From NCBI GenBank assembly GCA_966128725.1, contig CBHYLN010000225.1:1-5935 (forward strand): a stretch of 5,935 bases of DNA, in the 5' to 3' direction. The stretch comes from JAFDZV01 sp966128725. Lineage in GTDB: Bacteria > Bacteroidota > Ignavibacteria > OLB7. Under the pieces are notes generated by a model that ran no database searches, was not told the DNA's origin, and saw only the letters and a program-made list of their open reading frames with translations. The translations under genes were made by a program, and so were the position numbers. This document shows positions 1-5,935 of the stretch, in pieces. Every line of letters starts with the position of its first letter. Within the stretch, counting starts at the first letter, position 1.

Positions 1-53
1 TCAGGGCCCGCAGGGGACTTCCACCCCTTAGTCACGCGCCATGCCTGGCGCAC
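1..53 (-). mobile_element. 5' end of a putative group II intron (partial, runs off left edge)
   Basis: Read on the minus strand, the segment starts GTGCGCC at base 53. This matches the conserved 5' splice-site start of bacterial group II introns (GUGYG; the lactococcal LtrB intron begins GUGCGCCC). A 5-bp stem follows (GCGCC/GGCGC, bases 51-47 and 40-36, 6-nt loop), then a second 5-bp stem (AGGGG/CCCCT, bases 28-24 and 16-12) with a TGGAAGT loop. The GGGTGnAAGTCCC pattern is a familiar domain I element of such introns. No reverse transcriptase/maturase gene or domain V can be seen because the element would continue left of base 1. The intron points the same way as the pseudouridine synthase gene and begins 78 nt after its stop codon. 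The assignment rests on motif recall and local structure. A different structured RNA is the main alternative. Confidence 0.55.
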
Positions 54-60
54 TACGCAG

Positions 61-94
61 CGGGCCGGCAGGGAGTTCCCCCCTCGCCGGCCCG
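61..94. terminator. Strong inverted repeat, terminator-like hairpin
   Basis: CGGGCCGGC (61-69) and GCCGGCCCG (86-94) form a perfect 9-bp GC-rich stem around a 16-nt loop. On the plus strand it is followed by GTTTGTT, a weak T-rich tail. On the minus strand no T-run follows; instead there are 7 nt and then the putative intron start at base 53. The hairpin lies 36 nt past the stop codon of the minus-strand folD/pseudouridine synthase pair, so it may end that transcript, a plus-strand transcript arriving from the left, or both. Class C group II introns are known to insert just after terminator-type stem-loops, which would explain the arrangement. Confidence 0.55.
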
Positions 95-130
95 TTTGTT
101 GCGTTCGGAATTATCGCCCATGCGGCGCGG

Positions 131-901
131 CTATAAGCCCACCACCTTGCGCAATTGCGTAAGCAGGGCGTGCATGTCCTTGGGTAGATCGGCGACAAAC
201 ATCACCGGATGGCCGTTGGCCGGATGCTTCACGGTGATGCTCTCGGCATGAAGCGTCAACCGGGCGATCAGCGGACGCTCCTCGCGGTCGTACGACCGGA
301 ACTTGCGCTTGAACGACGAAAGCAGCAGCTCCTGGCGGTTGCCGTACAACGGGTCCACCACCAGCGGGTGCCCGATGGCCTTGCAGTGCACGCGGATCTG
401 GTGCGTGCGTCCGGTTGTGGGCCGCGCCTCCACGTACGTGAAGCCACGATAACGTTCGCGCACGCGAAGGATCGTGATGCTTTCCTTGCCGCGCGCGCTG
501 GGGCGCATCATTCCCGGCCTGCTGGAATCCGGCGCAAGCGGGATATCAACAGTCACCTCGTCCTCGGCCAGTTCCCCTTCGATCACCGCCGCGTATACCT
601 TGATCGGCTCGTGACGTTCGAACTGATCGTTCAACAGTTTATGGGCCTCGGCATCGCGGGCGAACACCACAACACCGCTTGTATCCTTGTCGATGCGGTG
701 CACCGTCCACAGCCGCCCAAATCGCTCCTCGGCGATCTCCTTCAACGAAACCCCGATCACATAACGCTCGCGAATCGTTGCCACACCGGAAGCCTTGTCG
801 AACACGATGATGCGTTCGTCCTCGTGCAGCACGGTAAACCTGGGGCGCTCGCGGTGTTTGCGAACCGGTTCATCGTCGGTGAAATCCATGAAGTCGGTCA
901 T
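131..901 (-). CDS. RluA-family RNA pseudouridine synthase
   Basis: The 256-residue product should isomerise uridine to pseudouridine in rRNA or tRNA in the cytoplasm. The family signature HRIDKDTSG is at residues 68-76, with the catalytic aspartate at D71. Other family landmarks in order are KVYAAVIEG (101-109), PTTGRTHQIRVH (161-172), DPLYG (183-187) and a late RLTLHA (214-219). Only about 20 residues precede the first conserved catalytic-domain strand, so there is no room for the N-terminal S4 RNA-binding domain that RluC and RluD carry. The protein is a catalytic domain with short tails. The target uridine cannot be read from the sequence, so no specific rlu name is given. The ATG overlaps the folD stop codon in an ATGA arrangement, implying co-transcription and translational coupling, and this overlap supports the start choice. 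A hairpin and a putative group II intron lie just downstream. The family call is secure; the substrate is unknown. Confidence 0.93.
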   Translation of the reverse strand: MTDFMDFTDDEPVRKHRERPRFTVLHEDERIIVFDKASGVATIRERYVIGVSLKEIAEERFGRLWTVHRIDKDTSGVVVFARDAEAHKLLNDQFERHEPIKVYAAVIEGELAEDEVTVDIPLAPDSSRPGMMRPSARGKESITILRVRERYRGFTYVEARPTTGRTHQIRVHCKAIGHPLVVDPLYGNRQELLLSSFKRKFRSYDREERPLIARLTLHAESITVKHPANGHPVMFVADLPKDMHALLTQLRKVVGL

Positions 902-1788
902 CGTTGAAAGTCTCCCCGCGCCGATCTCAGCGTGTTCATCATCAACATTGCAATGGTCATCATTCCCACACCGCCGGGCACCGGCGTTATCGCCGAGGCT
1001 ATCGGAGCAACGGCATCAAAATCCACATCGCCTACAATCCGGTATCCCTTTTCGGTGGACGGATCGTCCACCCGGTTGATGCCCACATCGATCACCACCG
1101 CGCCGGGCTTCACCATGTCGGCGGTGATATAGCGCGGGCGTCCGATCGCGGCAATCAGGATATCGGCCTCGCGTGTGATCGCCGCCAGATCATCGGCCGC
1201 CGAATGCGCAACCGTCACGATCGCATTGCCGCCATCCCGCTTCTGCATCAGCATATTGGCCAACGGTTTGCCCACGATGTTGCTGCGCCCGATCACCACC
1301 GCGCGCCGGCCGCTTGTGGGGATCTTGTAGTACTTCAGCATTTCGATAACACCCGCCGGCGTGCATGATTCCTGCGCCGGCAGGCCGATCACCATGCGCC
1401 CAACGTTGACCGGGTGAAACCCGTCCACATCCTTCCGATAGTCGATCGTCTCGACAACTTCCTCGTAGTCGATATGCGCCGGCAACGGGCTCTGCACCAG
1501 GATGCCGTGAATCGACTCGTCCTGATTGAGCTGGCGAACCAATGCGATCAGCTCGTGCTGCGGCAACGATGCATCCAATCGGTGGGTAACCGAGTGGAAC
1601 CCGAGCTTCTCGCACATGCGCCCCTTGGAACGCACGTACGACTGCGAGGCCGGATCATCGCCAACCAGCACCACGGCAAGCCCGGGGATTATCCCGCGCT
1701 CCTCCTTCAGCCGGTTGGCCTGTTCGGCCACCTGTTCCAGAACTGCATTCGAGACTACCTTGCCGTCGATGATGAGCGGTTGCGACAT
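898..1788 (-). CDS. folD: Bifunctional methylenetetrahydrofolate dehydrogenase / methenyltetrahydrofolate cyclohydrolase FolD
   Basis: FolD interconverts 5,10-methylene-, 5,10-methenyl- and 10-formyl-tetrahydrofolate using NADP, supplying formyl groups for purines and initiator tRNA. From the chosen start the product has 296 residues, the usual family length. Catalytic residues align with E. coli FolD: Y51 and K55 in SYVRSK, Q99 in VQSPLP and D122 in KDVDGF. The Rossmann dinucleotide loop is GRSNIVGKP (167-175), followed by VVIDVGINR and the C-terminal PGGVGMMT (271-278). In the canonical motif PGGVGPMT the sixth position is proline; here it is methionine. VQSPLP also differs from the common VQLPLP. 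The frame stays open to base 1998, but that extension is Arg/Pro/His-rich and unlike the family, so ATG at 1788 was chosen. ATG at 1809 (adding seven residues, MPLTRAH) is possible. No Shine-Dalgarno is visible for either. The stop overlaps the next gene's ATG by 4 bp. Confidence 0.93.
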   Translation of the reverse strand: MSQPLIIDGKVVSNAVLEQVAEQANRLKEERGIIPGLAVVLVGDDPASQSYVRSKGRMCEKLGFHSVTHRLDASLPQHELIALVRQLNQDESIHGILVQSPLPAHIDYEEVVETIDYRKDVDGFHPVNVGRMVIGLPAQESCTPAGVIEMLKYYKIPTSGRRAVVIGRSNIVGKPLANMLMQKRDGGNAIVTVAHSAADDLAAITREADILIAAIGRPRYITADMVKPGAVVIDVGINRVDDPSTEKGYRIVGDVDFDAVAPIASAITPVPGGVGMMTIAMLMMNTLRSARGDFQR

Positions 1789-1816
1789 GTGCGCGCGAGT
1801 TAATGGCATTGAGACG

Positions 1817-1822
1817 ATTGTA
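1817..1822 (-). promoter_or_regulatory. Candidate -10 element for folD
   Basis: On the minus strand TACAAT (5 of 6 matches to TATAAT) ends 7 nt before the ATG at 1809 and 28 nt before the ATG at 1788. No matching -35 box is present about 17 nt upstream (GGTGCC there). If used, transcription would begin close to 1809-1811. That would give either a leaderless message from 1809 or a leader of about 22 nt for the start at 1788. This is one of the few AT-rich hexamers in a GC-rich gap, but it could be chance. Confidence 0.25.
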
Positions 1823-2060
1823 GCGTGCGGCCGACGCCAGGCACCGGCGCACCCTTCGGAGAACCTGAAAGTTACGGCACGGACCGCGATTGCGCATCCG
1901 TGCGGCGGCGGGTGTCGCAGGTTGTCACAGTGGGACAGCATATCCACACCCACAGGATTGGGCTGCCTTGCGGCAGTCACCCCCGGGGCCGGGCTCACCT
2001 AAATTCCGAGCCGTGCTCACTTTGGGCGGACTCGGTTGTTATCTGGTTCAGGCCCATCGT

Positions 2061-2076
2061 TGCCGGCACACCGGCA
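2061..2076 (+). repeat. Short perfect inverted repeat upstream of the T9SS protein gene
   Basis: TGCCGG and CCGGCA form a 6-bp perfect stem around a CACA tetraloop, 44 nt before the chosen start codon at 2120. It could be an operator half-site pair or a leader hairpin. CCGG-type words are common in this GC-rich DNA, so chance is a serious alternative. Confidence 0.3.
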
Positions 2077-2119
2077 TTCCCGCGCGCACGTGAGCGCCGT
2101 TCAGTATCCGTTGACTGTC

Positions 2120-5100
2120 ATGCACGTTTCGGATAACGACCATCCAACATCGCTAGCGCTGCCGCACCGTATGCTGGCCGTGCTGCTTGCGTGCGTGGCC
2201 CTGATGATGGCCGGCCGGCTGCACGCGCAGCCAACCGTGGACTACGAACAGTTCCCACCGCAGCCGCTCCCCGACACACCTGCCGCGCTGGTGCCGGCCT
2301 ACGGGTTCAACGACGACGAATTTTCCGTTGGCGCCTACATGGCGCTGCTGGGCCGCAACGACAGCATCGCAACGCTGTGGGAGTTGGCGCGGAGCCTTGG
2401 TATCAGAATCATCGAATGGCGCGACGAGATACAGTGGAGCCGGCATTTCGACACGCTTGCCAACGAGGCGCGCGGTCGCGACCCGGTTACCGGCCGCTGG
2501 CTGGAGGGATTCATCCCCAGCAGCACGCCGTGGGCGCAGCTTGGCTGGGGACGGCAGATAACGCTGTTCCCGTTCGATTCGTCCGAATCATGGTACTGGC
2601 CATGTTTGTTCCTGCACCGTGTGGGCGGGCGCGATGCGTTCAACCCGTGGATGCGCGATCACAACGGCCAACCGGTTCGCGAGCGTGTGTTCGATGCCGC
2701 CACGGCGACGCCCGGCGCAACGGTGCTTGGCGCCATGGTTATGGGATACGATTCGCTTCGGCAGAAATATCGGTTCACGCCACCGCCCGATCCCTGGACC
2801 AACAACGACAGCGCACAACACGCCGGGGATGTGTTCTACGAACGCAACGATCTGGACCTCAGCGGCCGCACGCTGTACATGGTGGTAACGGGGCACCTGT
2901 TCAAACCGGGCTCGGACGGTTTCACGGGCCCGATTGCCGAGGCGGGCGAATCGCTTGTGGATGTGGAGATATGGAACGAGGTGCCGCGCGGCAGCACGTT
3001 TCTGGCCGAGGACGGGAAGGTGCGCGCGGCCGCCGCCGACACAACGTTCCTGTACACCACGCTGAGCGTACCGAAAAGCACGCTGGCCCCGCGGCCCGGC
3101 GACACATCGTACGCGGCGCTTCGCTCGGTATCGCTGCCGGTGGACATGATCCGCCCGGCATCGGGTGGACCGGGCGGGCCGTGGAACGCGGCGAACTCCG
3201 AGCACCGATTCGACGTGCGCGTACGCTGGACCGGCCGGGAAATGCTTGCCATACGTTCGGTGGCGATCCGCGACACGGCGCTGCAGCTTCTGCATGGAAC
3301 CCGGAGCGACGACAGCGCGTTCCGTGCGCGGCTGGATCACATTGTGGAATACGTGCTTCGCGGACCGTTGCCGGGCGCAACCGAGCAATGGCGCGTCGAC
3401 AGCACGGTTGCGCCACGCACGGAGAAGATCATCCGATTTTACTCGGGCGACGAAGGCCATTATACCCGGAACGCCGGATTCACGTATCTGGACACCATGC
3501 TGTTCCACCGCTATCCGGCACCATGGCTCACCGCCGCCGACAGCCTGGCGCGCGGCGTTCGGGCATGGCGCGCCCAGAACGGACGCAACCCACAGCAGTA
3601 CGTGATGACCAGCCAGAGCGAGATCTGCGTGGAGAACTATCCGCATCTGAACGATGTGCGATTCGGCTACGGCACCGATACCAACGGCCTGCATCGCAAG
3701 TTCGACCTGCCGGCGCACATCAACACCACGCCCACGCTGCGCGAGCACAATGGCGGCCGGTTCTGGATTCCGTTGCTGAACCTGACGGGCGATCGTGAGC
3801 GCGACCTGGACACGGTGGAAACATATGCCCGCTCGTGGAACCGGATGAGCATCGGCGCAAATATCGTTGGGCACGTTCGCCAGCCGTACGACGATCTGGT
3901 GCTCAGCCGCCTTGGGCCGGCCGGCTGGGCATCGCGACGCACGGGCAGGCGATTGATCCAATGGGTGGGATCGTTCTCCACGATGTTCGTGCACTGGATC
4001 ACAACCACGCCCGCCGGCCGCGATACGTTATATCGCGACACGATTTTTTCGCACATGATCGAAGGCGCCGAACTGCGCGGGCTGATCAACCTGGGCCTGT
4101 GTTACGGGTCGCGAGGGATTCACTACGCCTATCTGGGCGGCTCGTATCAGGAATACTCCCAGCCGGTTCCGCTGGGCAACGGCACGTTCGGGCGCAACTA
4201 CCTTTCGTACTTCACACCGCTTGGCCCGCATGCCAACGATACCGACGAGACGCTGGAGCAGGTTCGGCTGGAGTCATCGCCCGATCTGGGCCCGCCAACA
4301 CAACGCGACACGATACGCGGGATCTGGACCGGCCGGGGCAGCCGGCAACGCGAAATGGCGTGGCTGGATACGGCCTGGCTTCCGTCGATCGGGCGGCAAC
4401 TGCGCCGGCTGCGATGGCGCGACGCATACTCCATCCACTATACGGCGCCTCAACCGTACATCGCGCGGTATGCCCCGCGCACTGCAACGTCGCGGCCAAT
4501 CGCCCCCGGCGAACCAGTGCGGGCGCTCAACGCCGTGGATCGCAACGGCCGGCCGGACCCGGCCGAAAACACGTTCGTGGAGCTTGGGCTGTTCGATGTT
4601 CTTCCCGGTCGCGATGCCCACGGCAATCACGATCCCGCGGCCGACTCCACATTCATCATGCTCGCCAACCGCCGCACGTTCGAGCGCCCGGCCGACATCC
4701 CGGCAGCCAGCCCGCGCGGCGCGTATCTGGACAGCCTTGCCGAGACACGTACGCTGGTGGTTCAGCTTGGAACATTGCCGGGCATCGGCACCCCATCGGA
4801 GACGTTCGTGCGGGTGCGCGAGCTGGCCGCCGACACTACGCCGCTGCCGCTTTCAGGCGGCGTGCCGCGCCGCGCTCTGGATACGGTGATACGAGCCGAT
4901 GCGGCATTCGCCATCACGCTCAGGCCGGGCGGGGCAGCGCTTCTGGAGATCACACGAAGTGTGGCGTTGGGTTCAAACGATACGGCTGGCGGCAAACCGG
5001 CATCGGCACTGGCCGTGCAGGCGCAGCCCAATCCGGCACAGGGGCGGGTTATGATGATCGTTCGGCTGCCCGAACCCGGCCCAATGGAGCTCCGGCTGTT

Positions 5101-5266
5101 TGATGCAGCTGGCAGGATGGTTGGCGCTCTGGCACGCTGGAACCACCTGGCCGCCGGAAGCTACAGCATCCCCGTTTCGCTTGGCGGCATCCCCGCGGGG
5201 GCGTACACGGTTGAGCTTGCAAGCAACGGCGGGCGGGCATCCGAGCCGCTGATCGTGGTTCACTGA
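2120..5266 (+). CDS. Large secreted protein with T9SS C-terminal sorting domain, possibly glycoside-hydrolase-like
   Basis: The 1048-residue product is of unrecognised family. Residues 18-36 (MLAVLLACVALMMAGRLHA) form a Sec signal peptide, with likely cleavage before QPTVD. The ATG at 2120 was preferred because one at 2171 would start inside the hydrophobic core with no basic n-region. The last ~80 residues (969-1048) are a type A T9SS sorting domain: QPNPAQG, then LRLFDAAGRMV, then AAGSYSIPVSLGGIPAGAYTVEL. The protein should therefore cross the outer membrane and be released or surface-anchored. The body is rich in Trp and Tyr. A stretch near 242-392 reads like beta-sandwich. IRFYSGDEG (438-446), FWIPLLNLT (548-556) and EGAELRGLINLGLCYGSRGIHYAYL (648-672) resemble late strands of TIM-barrel glycoside hydrolases. 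FIMLANRR (845-852) and LRPGGAALLEI (934-944) resemble the C-terminal beta domain of such enzymes. E445 is a speculative acid/base. Secretion is well supported; enzymatic function is inference. It is not operonic with the flanking minus-strand genes. Confidence 0.9.
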   Translation: MHVSDNDHPTSLALPHRMLAVLLACVALMMAGRLHAQPTVDYEQFPPQPLPDTPAALVPAYGFNDDEFSVGAYMALLGRNDSIATLWELARSLGIRIIEWRDEIQWSRHFDTLANEARGRDPVTGRWLEGFIPSSTPWAQLGWGRQITLFPFDSSESWYWPCLFLHRVGGRDAFNPWMRDHNGQPVRERVFDAATATPGATVLGAMVMGYDSLRQKYRFTPPPDPWTNNDSAQHAGDVFYERNDLDLSGRTLYMVVTGHLFKPGSDGFTGPIAEAGESLVDVEIWNEVPRGSTFLAEDGKVRAAAADTTFLYTTLSVPKSTLAPRPGDTSYAALRSVSLPVDMIRPASGGPGGPWNAANSEHRFDVRVRWTGREMLAIRSVAIRDTALQLLHGTRSDDSAFRARLDHIVEYVLRGPLPGATEQWRVDSTVAPRTEKIIRFYSGDEGHYTRNAGFTYLDTMLFHRYPAPWLTAADSLARGVRAWRAQNGRNPQQYVMTSQSEICVENYPHLNDVRFGYGTDTNGLHRKFDLPAHINTTPTLREHNGGRFWIPLLNLTGDRERDLDTVETYARSWNRMSIGANIVGHVRQPYDDLVLSRLGPAGWASRRTGRRLIQWVGSFSTMFVHWITTTPAGRDTLYRDTIFSHMIEGAELRGLINLGLCYGSRGIHYAYLGGSYQEYSQPVPLGNGTFGRNYLSYFTPLGPHANDTDETLEQVRLESSPDLGPPTQRDTIRGIWTGRGSRQREMAWLDTAWLPSIGRQLRRLRWRDAYSIHYTAPQPYIARYAPRTATSRPIAPGEPVRALNAVDRNGRPDPAENTFVELGLFDVLPGRDAHGNHDPAADSTFIMLANRRTFERPADIPAASPRGAYLDSLAETRTLVVQLGTLPGIGTPSETFVRVRELAADTTPLPLSGGVPRRALDTVIRADAAFAITLRPGGAALLEITRSVALGSNDTAGGKPASALAVQAQPNPAQGRVMMIVRLPEPGPMELRLFDAAGRMVGALARWNHLAAGSYSIPVSLGGIPAGAYTVELASNGGRASEPLIVVH

Positions 5267-5283
5267 TCTCGCGACGTTGCCCG

Positions 5284-5323
5284 TCACGATGTGCCGGCGC
5301 GGGCATCAACGCACGCATCGTGA
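5284..5323. repeat. 8-bp inverted repeat in the convergent gap, possible bidirectional terminator
   Basis: TCACGATG (5284-5291) and CATCGTGA (5316-5323) are perfect reverse complements separated by 24 nt. The spacer contains a smaller TGCC/GGCA stem (5292-5295 with 5302-5305). The structure lies 17 nt after the stop of the T9SS protein gene and 35 nt past the polX stop, where a shared terminator would be expected. No T-run follows on either strand, so it is not a canonical intrinsic terminator. Confidence 0.4.
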
Positions 5324-5358
5324 AGCGGCCTCGGGATATTCATCCGCGCCCACGGGCC

Positions 5359-5935
5359 TCAGCGGCGCGCGAACGCACGAAGCTCATCGGCCGACAGCGC
5401 GTTCAGCGTGCCATCGGGCGTAAGCCCACCCTTGCGCGCCATGGTAATCCCGTACCGCATGTTGGCGAAATCGGCGATCGTGTGGGCGTCCGGGTTGATG
5501 GCAATCGGCACGCCCTTGCGGCGCGCATACCGCACCATGCGCCAGTTCAGATCCAGGCGCATCGGATTGCAGTTCAGCTCGATCGCCTTGCGATGTTCGG
5601 CTGCCGCATCGATCACCTGCTTCAGATCCACCTCGTAGCCCTTGCGCTTCAGGATCAACCGCCCGGTGGAGTGCCCCAGTATTGTTGCCGCCGGATGGCT
5701 TAGCGCACGGCAGATCCGCTCGGTTTGCGCCTCGATCGGCAGGTTGAACTGGGAGTGTACGGATATCACCACCGCATCCAGCGCGGCCAGGGCGTCGTCG
5801 TCAAGGTCCAGCGAACCGTCGCCAAGGATATCACACTCGATCCCCTTCAGCACACGGAACTCGGCCGGATCGAACGTCCGGTTCAGCTCGTCGATCTCGC
5901 GCCCCTGCTGCTCCAGGCGCCGTTCGTCCAACCCG
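5359..5935 (-). CDS. polX: DNA polymerase/3'-5' exonuclease PolX, C-terminal PHP domain (5' end beyond right edge)
   Basis: The visible 191 C-terminal residues form most of the PHP (polymerase and histidinol phosphatase) domain that bacterial family X polymerases carry after the polymerase core. In these enzymes it provides Mn-dependent 3'-5' exonuclease and end-processing activity alongside gap filling in base-excision repair. Counting from the LDERR at the right edge, metal-binding positions are E32 (KGIECDILGDGSLD), H59 (ISVHSQF), H87 (ILGHSTGRLI), and D148 with H150 (INPDAHT). The sequences IELNCNPMRLDLNW (117-130) and MRYGITMARKGGL (158-170) are PolX-type. The N-terminal polymerase domain, helix-hairpin-helix and first PHP histidines lie outside the window. 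The frame is still open at base 5935, so no start is called. A stand-alone PHP phosphoesterase is less likely given the RLDLNW and late ARKGGL matches. It converges on the T9SS protein gene. No broken motif is visible. Confidence 0.9.
   Translation of the reverse strand, partial: GLDERRLEQQGREIDELNRTFDPAEFRVLKGIECDILGDGSLDLDDDALAALDAVVISVHSQFNLPIEAQTERICRALSHPAATILGHSTGRLILKRKGYEVDLKQVIDAAAEHRKAIELNCNPMRLDLNWRMVRYARRKGVPIAINPDAHTIADFANMRYGITMARKGGLTPDGTLNALSADELRAFARR

Larger units (their letters stand above)
1789..2119. other. Divergent intergenic region between folD and the T9SS protein gene
   Basis: This 331-bp gap must hold the promoters of both divergent genes. Reading frames through it are low-complexity Arg/Pro/His-rich translations of GC-rich DNA with no recognisable protein similarity, so I see no extra gene. 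Candidate elements are TACAAT on the minus strand (1817-1822), TAAATT on the plus strand (2000-2005, 4 of 6 to a -10 box, no good -35) and a short hairpin at 2061-2076. No riboswitch, tRNA or clear FCB-type TTTG/TAnnTTTG promoter pair could be established. Confidence 0.5.

Noticed and set aside
1940..1948. ATATCCACA, one mismatch from a DnaA box
   Set aside because: It is a single isolated site with no cluster, no AT-rich unwinding region and no dnaA/dnaN neighbours, so there is no support for an origin.
1789..1998. N-terminal extension of FolD to 366 residues
   Set aside because: The extra 70 residues are Pro/Arg/His-rich and unlike FolD, whose fold begins at the LIIDGK strand just after the Met at 1788. 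The extension would also occupy most of the region needed for promoters.
2022..2045. TTGGGC followed by TATCTG as a sigma-70 promoter for the T9SS gene
   Set aside because: The spacing is only 12 nt and both boxes are poor. It does not fit the FCB TTTG/TAnnTTTG pattern well either.
2948..2995. VEIWNEV in the T9SS protein as a glycoside hydrolase catalytic WNE motif
   Set aside because: It lies in a stretch that looks like beta-sandwich rather than at a barrel strand end, so the resemblance is probably coincidental.
2191..3798. Long plus-strand open frame (535 codons) inside the T9SS protein gene in another frame
   Set aside because: Its translation is Arg/Ala/His-rich with no motifs, as expected of an out-of-frame shadow in GC-rich DNA. 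The overlapping frame has a signal peptide and sorting domain.
2588..3994. Long antisense open frame (468 codons) opposite the T9SS protein gene
   Set aside because: Composition is Arg/Val/His-biased with no family features. It is the GC-rich mirror of a real coding strand.
3835..5103. 422-codon plus-strand open frame overlapping the 3' half of the T9SS gene, considered as evidence of a frameshift
   Set aside because: The main frame runs unbroken into a good sorting domain, and the alternative frame is low-complexity, so no frameshift is needed.

Overview
The window looks like a stretch of GC-rich bacterial chromosome from the Bacteroidota/Chlorobiota/Ignavibacteriota-Kapabacteria (FCB) group. 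The main clue is the large plus-strand protein, which has a Sec signal peptide at one end and a typical type IX secretion (T9SS) C-terminal sorting domain at the other. That pairing is essentially limited to this group. The high GC and the lack of clear Shine-Dalgarno sequences also fit, but do not fix a genus.

Layout from left to right. Bases 1-53, read on the minus strand, look like the first ~53 nt of a group II intron: they start GTGCGCC, followed by two small stem-loops. The rest of the element would lie left of the window. A perfect 9-bp inverted repeat (61-94) follows, and it sits between this putative intron and the stop codon of an RluA-type RNA pseudouridine synthase gene (131-901, minus). 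That gene overlaps folD (898-1788, minus) by 4 bp, so the two form a translationally coupled folD-rluA-type pair. A 331-bp divergent intergenic region (1789-2119) separates folD from a ~1048-residue secreted T9SS protein (2120-5266, plus). After a short convergent gap with an 8-bp inverted repeat, the 3' part of polX (5359 to the right edge, minus) encodes the C-terminal PHP nuclease domain of a family X DNA polymerase.

The minus-strand genes are housekeeping: one-carbon metabolism, RNA modification and base-excision repair. They are not obviously linked to the large secreted protein. That protein is the least understood item here. It has features reminiscent of a glycoside-hydrolase-like TIM barrel combined with beta-sandwich regions, but I cannot assign a family or substrate. 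The two points most worth following up are the putative group II intron next to a terminator-like hairpin and the identity of the T9SS protein.
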